A stretch of 41,480 bases of DNA from Solobacterium sp. GTDB lineage: Bacteria; Bacillota_I; Bacilli_A; Erysipelotrichales; Erysipelotrichaceae. The notes below the pieces were generated by a model. The model saw nothing but the letters and a program-made list of their open reading frames with translations, was not told the DNA's origin and ran no database searches. Below are positions 34,012 to 41,480 of this stretch, in pieces; the stretch's first letter is position 1; every line of letters begins with the position of its first letter. Position numbers and translations under genes: made by a program. Where the stretch lies: assembly GCA_017459725.1 (NCBI GenBank), contig JAFUCL010000041.1, positions 1 through 41,480 on the forward strand, read 5' to 3'.

Positions 34012-36441
34012 ATGAAATACGGACATTTTGATGACCTGCACAGGGAATATGTAATAGAGAAATACGAAACTCCGCTTCCCTGGATCAACTACCTCGGCAG
34101 CGATGAATTCTTCACTTTGCTGTCAAATACCGCAGGCGGTTATTCTTTCTATAAAGATGCAAAACTGCGCCGGATCACCCGCTACAGGTATAACAATCTG
34201 CCGCTGGATCAGGATGGTTTCCACATCTATATCAAAGACGGAGATACTGTATGGAACCCGGGATGGCAGCCCGTACAGACACCTCTGGACACATATGAAT
34301 GCCGCCACGGTCTGGGCTACTCCATTATCACCGGTTCGAAAAACGGCGTCTGTGCAAAACAGGAGCTCTTCGTTCCGAAAAACGACAATATCCTGCTGAA
34401 CCGCGTCAGCGTAACGGCCGGGGATACTGCCAAAGATCTCAATCTGTTCTCCTTTGTGGAATTCTGTCTGTGGGATGCGACGGATGATACAACAAACTTC
34501 CAGCGCAACTTCTCCACCGGTGAAGTGGAGGTTGAAGGCAGCGCCATCTATCACAAGACGGAATACAGAGAAAGAAGAAATCACTACGCTGTCTTCTATG
34601 CCAACCGTCCGGCCGATTCCTTCGACACAAGCCGTGATGCCTTTATGGGCGTATACGGATCCCCGAAGAATCCCCTTGCCGTACAGAACGGTTCCTGCAG
34701 CAACTCCATCGCCCACGGCTGGCAGCCGGTCGGTGCGCATCACTTCCGCATCCATCTGGAACCGCATGAAACCTTCAGTGTTATCTTCGGTCTGGTATAT
34801 GCAGAAGCGGATCAGGAAGAGAAGTTCATCGCTCCGGGTGTCATCAACAAAGCCCCTGCCGAAGCAATCATGAACCGCTATATGACGGATGCACAGTTCG
34901 ACAGCGCCTTTGCCCGTCTCGGTGAATTCTGGTCTTCCCTGCTGTCCGGCTTTGAAGTAGAGACAGAGAACCCCACAGTCAACCGGATGGTCAATATCTG
35001 GAATGCCTATCAGTGCATGGTTACCTTCAACATGTCACGCTCCGCTTCCTACTATGAATCCGGTATCGGACGCGGTATGGGTTTCCGTGATTCCTGCCAG
35101 GATCTGCTCGGCTTCGTGCATATGATTCCTGACCGGGCAAGGGAAAGAATTCTGGATATTGCCGCAACCCAGCTGGAAACAGGCGGTGCTTACCACCAGT
35201 ACCAGCCCCTCACCAAGAAGGGAAATGCGGATATCGGCGGCGGCTTCAACGATGACCCGCTCTGGCTGATTGCCTGCACGGATGCCTACATACGTGAAAC
35301 CGGCGACTGGGACATTCTGAATGTACCTGTGCCGTTTGACAACGTTGAAGGCAGTGAGCAGCCTCTGCTGGAACACCTGCGCCGCAGTTTCAACTACACA
35401 CTGAACAACCTTGGTCCGCACGGTCTGCCGCTGATCGGACGTGCCGACTGGAATGACTGCCTGAACCTGAACTGTTTCTCCGCGCATCCGGGTGAATCCT
35501 TCCAGGTAACCGGACCTTCGGAAGGACCGGTGGCCGAATCCGTCTTCATTGCCGGTATGTTCGTCAAGTACGGACGTGAATATGCAAATATCCTGAAACA
35601 CATCGGTCTGGCGGAAGAAGCAGGAGAAGCACAGAAAGCCGCGGATACCATGAGCAGCACCGTACTGAAATCAGGCTGGGACGGTGAGTGGTTCCTGAGA
35701 GCTTACGATGCCTTCGGGAACAAAGTGGGATCTGCCGAATGTGATGAAGGCAAGATCTTCATTGAACCGCAGGGCATGTGTGTCATGGCCGGCATCGGTG
35801 TGGAAACCGGTGAAGCGGAAAAAGCGCTGAAATCCGTACAGAACATGCTGGATACGAAATACGGCATCGTGCTTCTTACACCTGCCTATACGAAGTATCA
35901 TCTCAATCTCGGTGAAATCTCCTCCTATCCTCCGGGATACAAGGAGAATGCCGGTATCTTCTGCCACAACAACCCGTGGGTTATCTTCGCAGAGACAATC
36001 CTCGGACACGGAAACAGAGCCTTTGAACTGTACAAGAAAACATGTCCAGCCTTCCTGGAGGACATCTCGGAAATTCACCGTACAGAGCCCTATGTTTACT
36101 GCCAGATGGTAGCCGGAAAAGACGCACCGACATTCGGTGAAGGCAAGAATTCCTGGCTGACCGGCACCGCCGCCTGGACCTTTACGGTTCTCACCGAAGG
36201 CATCCTCGGTATCACACCGGATTATGACGGTCTGCGGATTGACCCGTGCATTCCCTCCACGGTCCGCGCATACCATGTCAACCGGCTCTTCCGGGGCACC
36301 ATGTATCACATCACGGTGAAGAATCCGGATGGGGTCGAAAAAGGTGTTAAGAAGATCCTGCTGAACGGACAGGAGATTCCGGTCGGTCCGCTGCCGCTGT
36401 GCACTGACGCCGAAGCAAACGTCGAAGTCATCATGGGCTGA
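34012..36441 (+). CDS. Cellobiose phosphorylase (GH94)
   Basis: An 809-residue enzyme of glycoside hydrolase family 94. It splits cellobiose with phosphate into glucose 1-phosphate and glucose, saving one ATP. The N-terminus ([39 protein letters not shown]) is that of cellobiose phosphorylases. The general acid is Asp482 in [10 protein letters not shown]. Length matches characterised enzymes (about 810). The frame extends 101 codons upstream through the operator region, but the ATG at 34012 has an AAGGAGG site and a family-like start. No signal peptide, so it acts on imported sugar. It is regulated by the three operators upstream. Cellodextrin or laminaribiose activity cannot be excluded. Confidence 0.94.
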   Translation: MKYGHFDDLHREYVIEKYETPLPWINYLGSDEFFTLLSNTAGGYSFYKDAKLRRITRYRYNNLPLDQDGFHIYIKDGDTVWNPGWQPVQTPLDTYECRHGLGYSIITGSKNGVCAKQELFVPKNDNILLNRVSVTAGDTAKDLNLFSFVEFCLWDATDDTTNFQRNFSTGEVEVEGSAIYHKTEYRERRNHYAVFYANRPADSFDTSRDAFMGVYGSPKNPLAVQNGSCSNSIAHGWQPVGAHHFRIHLEPHETFSVIFGLVYAEADQEEKFIAPGVINKAPAEAIMNRYMTDAQFDSAFARLGEFWSSLLSGFEVETENPTVNRMVNIWNAYQCMVTFNMSRSASYYESGIGRGMGFRDSCQDLLGFVHMIPDRARERILDIAATQLETGGAYHQYQPLTKKGNADIGGGFNDDPLWLIACTDAYIRETGDWDILNVPVPFDNVEGSEQPLLEHLRRSFNYTLNNLGPHGLPLIGRADWNDCLNLNCFSAHPGESFQVTGPSEGPVAESVFIAGMFVKYGREYANILKHIGLAEEAGEAQKAADTMSSTVLKSGWDGEWFLRAYDAFGNKVGSAECDEGKIFIEPQGMCVMAGIGVETGEAEKALKSVQNMLDTKYGIVLLTPAYTKYHLNLGEISSYPPGYKENAGIFCHNNPWVIFAETILGHGNRAFELYKKTCPAFLEDISEIHRTEPYVYCQMVAGKDAPTFGEGKNSWLTGTAAWTFTVLTEGILGITPDYDGLRIDPCIPSTVRAYHVNRLFRGTMYHITVKNPDGVEKGVKKILLNGQEIPVGPLPLCTDAEANVEVIMG

Positions 36442-36445
36442 CATG

Positions 36446-36490
36446 AAAAATTCCCCGCAGGCTGTGCGAAACAGCTCACGGGGATTTTTT
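36446..36490. terminator. Bidirectional terminator after cellobiose phosphorylase
   Basis: AATTCCCCG (about 36449-36457) pairs with CGGGGATTT (36479-36487), with CTGTG/CAGCT complementarity inside. It ends both the phosphorylase and the convergent protease gene. Confidence 0.85.
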
Positions 36491-36501
36491 CTATTAACAG
36501 G

Positions 36502-37263
36502 TTATGAACCGGAAGAAACGGTATTTTCAATCTGTTCCCTGACCCTGCCGATTGGAATGATCAAAGACAGATGGTCAAAGTCATATGCGGAAAGATCGCC
36601 GGCAAAGGCAGCGTTGGATATACCAATCAGTTCACCCTCCCGATTGAATACGGGACCTCCCGAATAACCGGACGTAATCGGCGCATCCGAGAGTATGAAC
36701 CTGCGGTCCTTGTCAAAGATCTCCTGCATTTCTTCATTCAGTTCCAGCACCGTTCCGGTGCAGTGACTGAAGGGCTGACCGTCTGCGGGATTGCCGATAC
36801 AGATGACCGTATCACCGGCCGAGACAGCAGAATCCGCAATCGTGACTGACTTTGCATGCATACCATCAGCCAGGATCACGGCGATATCATTGCCGGAATC
36901 CGAACAGATGATTGTCCCTTTGTATTCCTGTCCCTGCGCACCGATCATTGTGAAGTCTTCCGTATCATAAAGCACATGATCATTCGTGATGACATACTGT
37001 TCTTCAAATACGAAGCCTGTACCGTTGTTGCCGCCGGGTGTAAAGATGCATACCGTTGATTCTTTGCCGCTCTGATATACGGCTTCGATGATTTCTTCCT
37101 GTGTCGGTTCGGCTGCTGTTTCTTCAGTCACAGAGGGTACCGGAGTCGTTTCAGCAGATGCTGTGGGAGCCGGTGTTTCTGCGGGGGATACTTCTGCTGC
37201 ACCGCCGCATCCGGCCATACCGAGCGCTGTTAACAGTACGATACCTTTTCTGAGTGTATTCAT
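36502..37263 (-). CDS. Trypsin-like serine protease lipoprotein (S1C/HtrA-like without PDZ)
   Basis: A 253-residue exported protease. A short signal ends at MAGC with lipid-modified Cys19. A linker rich in Thr, Ala, Pro and Glu (about 22-55) follows. The trypsin fold carries His96 (TNDHV), Asp126 (GNDIAVI) and Ser201 (SGYSGGP), so the triad is complete. No PDZ domain is present, unlike HtrA. The ATG at 37263 gives a proper lipoprotein signal and has AAAGGA upstream. The frame extends 38 codons further into the LysR gene. It starts 16 bases after the LysR stop, so both may share a transcript. Substrates are unknown. Confidence 0.88.
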   Translation of the reverse strand: MNTLRKGIVLLTALGMAGCGGAAEVSPAETPAPTASAETTPVPSVTEETAAEPTQEEIIEAVYQSGKESTVCIFTPGGNNGTGFVFEEQYVITNDHVLYDTEDFTMIGAQGQEYKGTIICSDSGNDIAVILADGMHAKSVTIADSAVSAGDTVICIGNPADGQPFSHCTGTVLELNEEMQEIFDKDRRFILSDAPITSGYSGGPVFNREGELIGISNAAFAGDLSAYDFDHLSLIIPIGRVREQIENTVSSGS

Positions 37264-37279
37264 GTATTGGTTTCCTTTA

Positions 37280-38209
37280 TCACTGCCCGGCGTTTTTCTG
37301 CTGCAGTTCGCGGATGATCTCAATGTAGTCCTTTGCATACTGGGGCAGATAGGAACCTTTGCGGTAGGCTGCCACAAAATCGCTGACCACCCTGCCGCCG
37401 CTGAAGCTGTAGAGATCCAGCGGCAGATCCCCTGACCGGTGATTCAGATGTGTTTCATGGATGAACGAAACACCGTAGCCTTTCGACACCAGTTCCATGA
37501 TGGCCGGGATATTGCTGGTATACAGGACATTGTCATAGTGAATGCCGCGTTCCCGGAACACTGCATCAGTGATCTGTCTGGTGCGCTGTGAGGAATGCAT
37601 CAGGATCACCAGTTCATTGGCCAGCAGAGCCGGATCCAGAATTCTGTACTTACCGTTGGGATTGTGCTCGGAGAATCTGCCGGCCGGATGATTCCTGGCC
37701 GTACAGATCAGCAGCTCCTCCGGACCGATATTCTCATATTCAATCATCGGGTTTCCCTCAGACGGTGCCGAGTAGAAGGCAATATCCGCCTGACCGTCCA
37801 GAATCCTTCTGTCATTCTCATCAGAGCTTCCCTCAAACACATTGACCTTGACGTTCGGATACATCTCCCTGAATTTCGGCAGCGATCCCGGCAGAACATA
37901 GGTGCACCGCATATGCGCAAAAGCCACATTCAGTACACCCGCATCTCTCTTGAGGATATCCGCCATCTCCATATCGAGATCCGTTTTGACTCTCTGAATC
38001 TGCCGGGCATGTTCCACATACCGTTCTCCCGCATAGGTCAGCACATATTTGTTGCCCAGCCGTTTGAACAGCTTCAGCCCGAGATTCTCCTCCAGAGCAA
38101 TCAGGAATTTACTGAGCGTAGGCTGTGAGATATAGAGTGATTCGGCTGCTTTGGTAATATTCTGGTATTTGGCAATTGCCAGTACATAACTCAGTTCCCT
38201 GAAATCCAT
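37280..38209 (-). CDS. LysR-family transcriptional regulator
   Basis: A 309-residue regulator with a typical N-terminal helix-turn-helix (NITKAAESLYISQPTLSKFL, about residues 17-36) and a substrate-binding effector domain. It is divergent from a PrpF-family isomerase and its transporter, so it probably activates them when the tri- or dicarboxylate is present. Two symmetrical sequences lie in the shared upstream region, at 38229-38240 and 38332-38353. The protease gene follows after 16 bases. Confidence 0.93.
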   Translation of the reverse strand: MDFRELSYVLAIAKYQNITKAAESLYISQPTLSKFLIALEENLGLKLFKRLGNKYVLTYAGERYVEHARQIQRVKTDLDMEMADILKRDAGVLNVAFAHMRCTYVLPGSLPKFREMYPNVKVNVFEGSSDENDRRILDGQADIAFYSAPSEGNPMIEYENIGPEELLICTARNHPAGRFSEHNPNGKYRILDPALLANELVILMHSSQRTRQITDAVFRERGIHYDNVLYTSNIPAIMELVSKGYGVSFIHETHLNHRSGDLPLDLYSFSGGRVVSDFVAAYRKGSYLPQYAKDYIEIIRELQQKNAGQ

Positions 38210-38228
38210 ACCCGTTCCTCCATAATAG

Positions 38229-38240
38229 ACTTCATGAAGT
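38229..38240. promoter_or_regulatory. Palindrome upstream of the LysR gene
   Basis: ACTTCATGAAGT is a perfect 12-base palindrome 20 bases before the LysR start. Its position suits autoregulation. Confidence 0.5.
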
Positions 38241-38331
38241 TAATTCATATTTATTATAGCTTCAGTGCATAACAAGATTCATAAATTTCAGCATAAATAT
38301 CAAATTCTTCAAAAGCACAGCAATTTTACAT

Positions 38332-38353
38332 AAGTATGCATTCTTTGCATACT
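38332..38353. promoter_or_regulatory. Inverted repeat, probable LysR binding site
   Basis: AAGTATGCA (38332-38340) and TGCATACTT (38345-38353) are perfect 9-bp arms with a TTCT spacer. It contains T-N11-A spacings as LysR recognition sites do. It lies about 105 bases before the PrpF gene and next to a TATATT that may be its -10 box. Confidence 0.65.
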
Positions 38354-38457
38354 TTTTATATTTACTATGAATTTCAGTTTCTTTCTTTCCGCATGTACAT
38401 TGAAGATGGATAAAGAAAGGCGCGTAAACCAACGCACAGGAAACGGAGGAATCAATT

Positions 38458-39591
38458 ATGTCATCAGTCAGAAAACTTCCCGTAACAATCATGCGCGGCG
38501 GCACCAGCAAAGGTGTCTACATTCTCGAAAAGGATCTTCCTGCGGACAAATCCGAATGGGATGCACTCCTGCTCAGACTGATGGGCAGTCCCGATCCCAA
38601 GCAGATTGACGGCCTTGGCGGTTCCTACTCTGTCACCAGCAAGGTTGCCATTATTAAGAAATCAGAACGTGAGGATGCCGATGTCGACTATACATTCGCA
38701 CAGGTATCCGTGGACAAGCCGCTTGTCAGCTACAAAGGCAACTGCGGCAACATCTCTTCCGGTGTCGGTCCCTTCGCCATCGAACAGGGACTGGTGGAAC
38801 CGCTGGAAGGAGAAACCCCCGTCCGTATCTACAACACTAATACGGACAAGATCATCATCGCCGATGTGAAAACCCATAACGGTGAAGTGGTCTACGACGG
38901 TGACTTCCGGATTGCCGGTGTGCCCGGTACGGCTTCTCCCGTACGCCTCAAGTTTGTCAACCCGGCCGGCACCCTGGGCAAGGGACTTCTGCCGACCGGA
39001 AACGTTACCGATGAACTGGATGTGCCGGGTTACGGCAAAGTAACGGTGTCCATTGTGGACGCGGCCAACCCGCTGGTATTTGTCAAAGCTGCAGACCTCG
39101 GCCTCACCGGTAAAGAGCTTCCGCATGAACTGAACAGCGCCAACCTGGAACTGCTCGAAAAAGTCAGAGGACTGGCGGCCGTGAAAATCGGTCTGCTGGA
39201 AGACTACACACGGGCAGCCTGGGAAACTCCCGGTATTCCGAAGATGACATTCGTCGCGGAAGCAGATGCATACACAAGCGCAGACGGTGCAGCACACAGT
39301 AAAGAAGATATCGATCTTCTCTCCCGCATGATGAGCATGCAGAAACCGCATCCCAGCTATGCCATGACCGGTGCCATGTGCACGGCCGCAGCTGCCGTCA
39401 TTCCCGGTACCATTGTCAACCAGGTGCTTTCACCCGATACGGACACACAGTTTATCCGCATCGGCCATCCCGGCGGAATCCTGGAATGCGGTGTGGATTA
39501 CAAAGAAAACGGAACCGTTCCGGTTATTGAAGACACCTTCGGTTTCCGTACAGCGAACTGCCTCATGACAGGCACAGCAATGATTCGTTAA
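38458..39591 (+). CDS. PrpF-family isomerase (aconitate isomerase / 4-oxalomesaconate tautomerase-like)
   Basis: A 377-residue protein of the PrpF/AcnD-accessory family, with the diaminopimelate-epimerase fold. Motifs are MRGGTSKGVY near the N-terminus, the GNCGNISSGVGPFA segment near residues 95-109, and HPSYAMTGAMCTAA. Family members move double bonds in tricarboxylates such as methylaconitate, trans-aconitate or oxalomesaconate. No propionate (prpBCD) genes are present, so a role in the methylcitrate cycle is unlikely. A MatC-like carrier follows after 16 bases and a LysR regulator is divergent. The three together suggest uptake and isomerisation of an unsaturated tricarboxylate. Confidence 0.9.
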   Translation: MSSVRKLPVTIMRGGTSKGVYILEKDLPADKSEWDALLLRLMGSPDPKQIDGLGGSYSVTSKVAIIKKSEREDADVDYTFAQVSVDKPLVSYKGNCGNISSGVGPFAIEQGLVEPLEGETPVRIYNTNTDKIIIADVKTHNGEVVYDGDFRIAGVPGTASPVRLKFVNPAGTLGKGLLPTGNVTDELDVPGYGKVTVSIVDAANPLVFVKAADLGLTGKELPHELNSANLELLEKVRGLAAVKIGLLEDYTRAAWETPGIPKMTFVAEADAYTSADGAAHSKEDIDLLSRMMSMQKPHPSYAMTGAMCTAAAAVIPGTIVNQVLSPDTDTQFIRIGHPGGILECGVDYKENGTVPVIEDTFGFRTANCLMTGTAMIR

Positions 39592-39607
39592 AAGGGGGTA
39601 AACAATC

Positions 39608-40870
39608 ATGGATCTGTCGGTTATTTCATTACTCGTCCTCGCAGCTGTTGTTGCGGTCGGTTTCATCAAGAAGGTCAACCTCGGTTTTCTCTCTCTCGGT
39701 GTAGCTTTCATCCTCGGCACCATCGGCGGTATGAGTGCCAAACAGATAGCGGCAGGTTTCGACAGTTCAATGTTTGTCACTCTGGTCGGTGTTACATACC
39801 TCTTCGGTATGGCTTCCCAGAACGGTACACTTGATCTCTTCTCCAAGAAGATCGTTGCCCTGGTCGGCAAGAATACCGTACTGATTCCGATCCTGATGTT
39901 TGTTCTGTCCGCATTTATCTCTGCCATCGGTCCGGGACACATTGCGGCAGGTATCCTGATGACTACGTTTGCAATGTATCTGGCCATGGAGATGAAGATC
40001 AACCCTGTCATTACTGCACTGTTTGCCAAGCTCGGGGCCAATGCAGGATGCGCTTCCCCGCTCTCCCTGACCGGCATTCTGGCCAAGAATCTTTCCGAAC
40101 CGCTCGGTTACTCCGGCTTCGGTCTGCATCTCTTCCTGTCCACCCTGCTGTCAGGACTGGTATTCACGGTTATCATTTACTTCGCATACGGAAGCTATAA
40201 AGTAAAAGCAGACAACCCGCTCAAACTCAGCGAAATCGCTAAGTTCAACCGCAACCAGCTGATGACGATCACTGCAATCATCGTCATGGTGGTCTTCTGC
40301 ATCGGCTTCAAGTTCGACACAGGTCTCTTCGCCTTCGTCGCTGCCGCTGTGCTGATCCTGCTGGGAGCTGCGGATGAAAAAGCTGCTATTAAGGGCATTC
40401 CCTGGGGAACACTTGTATTCATCTGCGGTGTCGGAACCCTGATCAATGTCATCAACAAACTCGGCGGTATCCAGCTGATCTCCGACCTGCTCACAAGCAT
40501 GATGAACGCAAAGACAGCCGTACCGATCCTTGCCGCAACCTCCGGCATCCTCTCATGGGTCAGCTCCACAACCGGTGTGGTCATGCCTGCCCTGTATCCG
40601 ATCGCTGCTGAAGTCGCTGCTACATTCCCGGGTGTCAGCTATGTTGAACTGATCTCCGCCCTAACCGCAACATCCTTCGCAGCCGCCATCTCACCGCTGT
40701 CCACCGGAGGCGCCATCATCATGTCTTCCTACTCAGCGTCCAGAGAAACAACCAATGAAGAACTGAACAAGATCTTCAAACAGCTGTTCCTGCTGTCTGT
40801 CGCAAATGTCGGTGTAAACATTGTGATGGCTGCACTGGGTGTATTCAATCTCGGCGGTCTGTTCTACTGA
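39608..40870 (+). CDS. MatC/SLC13-like dicarboxylate or tricarboxylate transporter
   Basis: A 420-residue membrane protein with about 11 hydrophobic segments. The N-terminal 150 residues match the MatC N-terminal domain (MDLSVISLLVLAAVVAVGF and VNLGFLSLGVAFILG). The later ATSFAAAISPLSTGGAI segment is of the ion-transporter superfamily type. Such carriers import malonate, succinate or citrate-like acids, often with Na+. AAAGGGGG is the ribosome binding site. It is the second gene after the isomerase and ends at a terminator. The substrate is inferred to be what the isomerase uses. Confidence 0.9.
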   Translation: MDLSVISLLVLAAVVAVGFIKKVNLGFLSLGVAFILGTIGGMSAKQIAAGFDSSMFVTLVGVTYLFGMASQNGTLDLFSKKIVALVGKNTVLIPILMFVLSAFISAIGPGHIAAGILMTTFAMYLAMEMKINPVITALFAKLGANAGCASPLSLTGILAKNLSEPLGYSGFGLHLFLSTLLSGLVFTVIIYFAYGSYKVKADNPLKLSEIAKFNRNQLMTITAIIVMVVFCIGFKFDTGLFAFVAAAVLILLGAADEKAAIKGIPWGTLVFICGVGTLINVINKLGGIQLISDLLTSMMNAKTAVPILAATSGILSWVSSTTGVVMPALYPIAAEVAATFPGVSYVELISALTATSFAAAISPLSTGGAIIMSSYSASRETTNEELNKIFKQLFLLSVANVGVNIVMAALGVFNLGGLFY

Positions 40871-40878
40871 TCCGTACT

Positions 40879-40908
40879 GAGCTGTTCTGCAGAGGACAGC
40901 TCTTTTTC
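40879..40908 (+). terminator. Terminator of the isomerase-transporter operon
   Basis: GAGCTGT (40879-40885) pairs with ACAGCTC (40896-40902), followed by TTTTTCTT. Confidence 0.88.
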
Positions 40909-40956
40909 TTATCCGGTCAACCCGATCACTGCTCCTGCCTCCTGTCAGACAATATA

Positions 40957-41217
40957 TTATGATCTGTTGACACACTGTCCGAAAATGGGCCGGGTGCCTT
41001 TTCTGCAGCCGCCGAGTACCGTATGGTGCGAACAGCCGTAACATGTCCGGTCATTATCGTACATTTCCCGTCTCAGCTGTTCCTGCTGCTGCTTCTGCTG
41101 ACGCTCCTGCTCCCATTCCCGACGTTTGCGCTCCCTCTCTTCCGGGGTTAACGGAGCAGGCCGGGAGCTCTCAACTAACAGAAACGATCGGGCCAAACAG
41201 CATAATATGCGGCACAA
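40957..41217 (-). CDS. Charged coiled-coil protein with four cysteines (possible 3' half of a frameshifted gene)
   Basis: This 86-codon frame opens without ATG, with only TTG at 41217 or 41196 as starts and no ribosome binding site. Its meaningful part starts at RPAPLTPEERERK, runs through a Glu/Gln/Arg-rich helix and ends in C-x2-C-x8-C-x10-C (CYGCSHH...GGC...GQCVN), a possible metal site. It overlaps the end of a two-helix membrane ORF at 41171-41320 in another frame. One shift of reading frame would join them into a membrane protein of about 120 residues with a cytoplasmic Cys domain. A separate small gene is also possible. Confidence 0.5.
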   Translation of the reverse strand: MCRILCCLARSFLLVESSRPAPLTPEERERKRREWEQERQQKQQQEQLRREMYDNDRTCYGCSHHTVLGGCRKGTRPIFGQCVNRS

Positions 41218-41320
41218 ACAGCAGAAGCGGCTGCCAGCCTTTCAACTGTACTGCATTTGTTAAGATCAGAACGAAAGACAGAATGCACCATACTCCCATA
41301 ACCAGGAAATACCAATTCAT
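41171..41320 (-). CDS. Small two-helix membrane protein (possible 5' half of a frameshifted gene)
   Basis: A 49-residue frame from an ATG at 41320. Residues 3-22 (WYFLVMGVWCILSFVLIL) and 29-48 (hydrophobic, with FVPHIMLFGP) look like two membrane helices. The ribosome binding site is weak (AAAAGAA). The stop lies inside the next frame downstream, which continues with a charged Cys-containing region. No family is recognised. Confidence 0.5.
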   Translation of the reverse strand: MNWYFLVMGVWCILSFVLILTNAVQLKGWQPLLLFVPHIMLFGPIVSVS

Positions 41321-41362
41321 TTCTTTTGTGATAATAAAGTAAAAGTCCTAATTTGCACTGCG

Positions 41363-41392
41363 TTGGTAAATCGGGTGTGTAAAGCCTATAAT
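41363..41392 (+). promoter_or_regulatory. Candidate promoter facing the right edge
   Basis: TTGGTA (41363-41368) and TATAAT (41387-41392) are 18 bases apart on the plus strand. Transcription would start near 41399 and run straight into the long hairpin at 41424-41478. Confidence 0.5.
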
Positions 41393-41423
41393 TAATTCGT
41401 TCAAGAAAGGGAACACCAGGAAC

Positions 41424-41478
41424 CTTTCAGGAATGAATTAACGCTGGGCTTGGCGGTCCGTTAGTTCATTCCTGAAAG
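41424..41478. repeat. Long 20-bp inverted repeat at the window edge
   Basis: The arms 41424-41443 and 41459-41478 pair over all 20 positions, with one G-U wobble at 41439. The loop is 15 bases and G-rich. No T-run is visible before the window ends. It may be an RNA leader structure, the end of a mobile element or part of a longer non-coding RNA. Confidence 0.65.
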
Positions 41479-41480
41479 CT

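Noticed and set aside
41424..41478. The edge hairpin as an integron attC site
   Set aside because: The outer ends lack the RYYYAAC/GTTRRRY core sites in the required orientation, and no integrase or cassette genes are present.
1..41480. CRISPR arrays, prophage, rRNA and tRNA genes
   Set aside because: No regularly spaced repeats, phage structural genes or ribosomal RNA sequences were seen. No tRNA cloverleaf was recognised by eye, but a tRNA scan was not possible.

Overview
The window is about 41.5 kb of a gene-dense bacterial chromosome. Most genes have strong AGGAGG-type ribosome binding sites. The run tmk, holB, ricT (yaaT), rsmI follows the Bacillota (Firmicutes) order. Many genes are typical of anaerobic gut Bacillota: rubredoxin and ferredoxin proteins, an EFR1-type flavodoxin/ferredoxin, cellobiose phosphorylase, a MatC-like carrier and a CdaR regulator. 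I infer a strictly or mostly anaerobic gut Bacillota, possibly Erysipelotrichales or Clostridia. No rRNA or tRNA gene was seen to settle this.

Layout. 1-2.5 kb: the end of an unknown gene and a hybrid histidine kinase. 2.5-5 kb: glycerate kinase divergent from a CdaR regulator. 5-8.9 kb: a Crp/Fnr regulator divergent from an Fe-S protein, then an operon of a rubredoxin/rubrerythrin-like protein, a ferredoxin-like protein, an esterase and a zinc-ribbon protein. A perfect palindrome sits between the regulator and the Fe-S gene. 8.9-12.8 kb (minus): a membrane NERD protein, a LOG protein and a MATE exporter. 13.2-15.8 kb: an acyl-CoA-ligase-like enzyme overlapping a CAT/E2-fold protein whose catalytic His is replaced by Glu. 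15.9-23.5 kb: tmk-holB-ricT-rsmI, then a PrsW-like membrane protease and an M16C metallopeptidase. 23.5-26.2 kb (minus): purA-purB. 26.4-29.7 kb (minus): an overlapping esterase-cupin-flavin reductase operon and an EFR1 protein. 29.7-31.35 kb: an IS110-family element with structured non-coding flanks, candidates for a bridge RNA. 31.4-36.4 kb: a sugar-binding lipoprotein and LacI regulator divergent from a GH94 cellobiose phosphorylase, with three copies of one operator. 36.5-38.2 kb (minus): a LysR regulator and a trypsin-like lipoprotein. 38.4-40.9 kb: a PrpF-family isomerase and a MatC/SLC13-like carrier. 40.9-41.5 kb: a small membrane protein overlapping a Cys-containing ORF, probably one frameshifted gene, then a promoter-like sequence and a 20-bp hairpin at the edge.

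How the genes fit together. Several blocks look like regulator-plus-target modules with visible operators: Crp/Fnr with redox proteins, LacI with cellobiose phosphorolysis, LysR with tri/dicarboxylate uptake and isomerisation, CdaR with glycerate use. The observations I would follow first are the IS110 non-coding ends, the His-to-Glu acyltransferase paired with its ligase, the Crp/Fnr redox module with its degenerate rubrerythrin, the probable leaderless tmk promoter, and the terminal hairpin.
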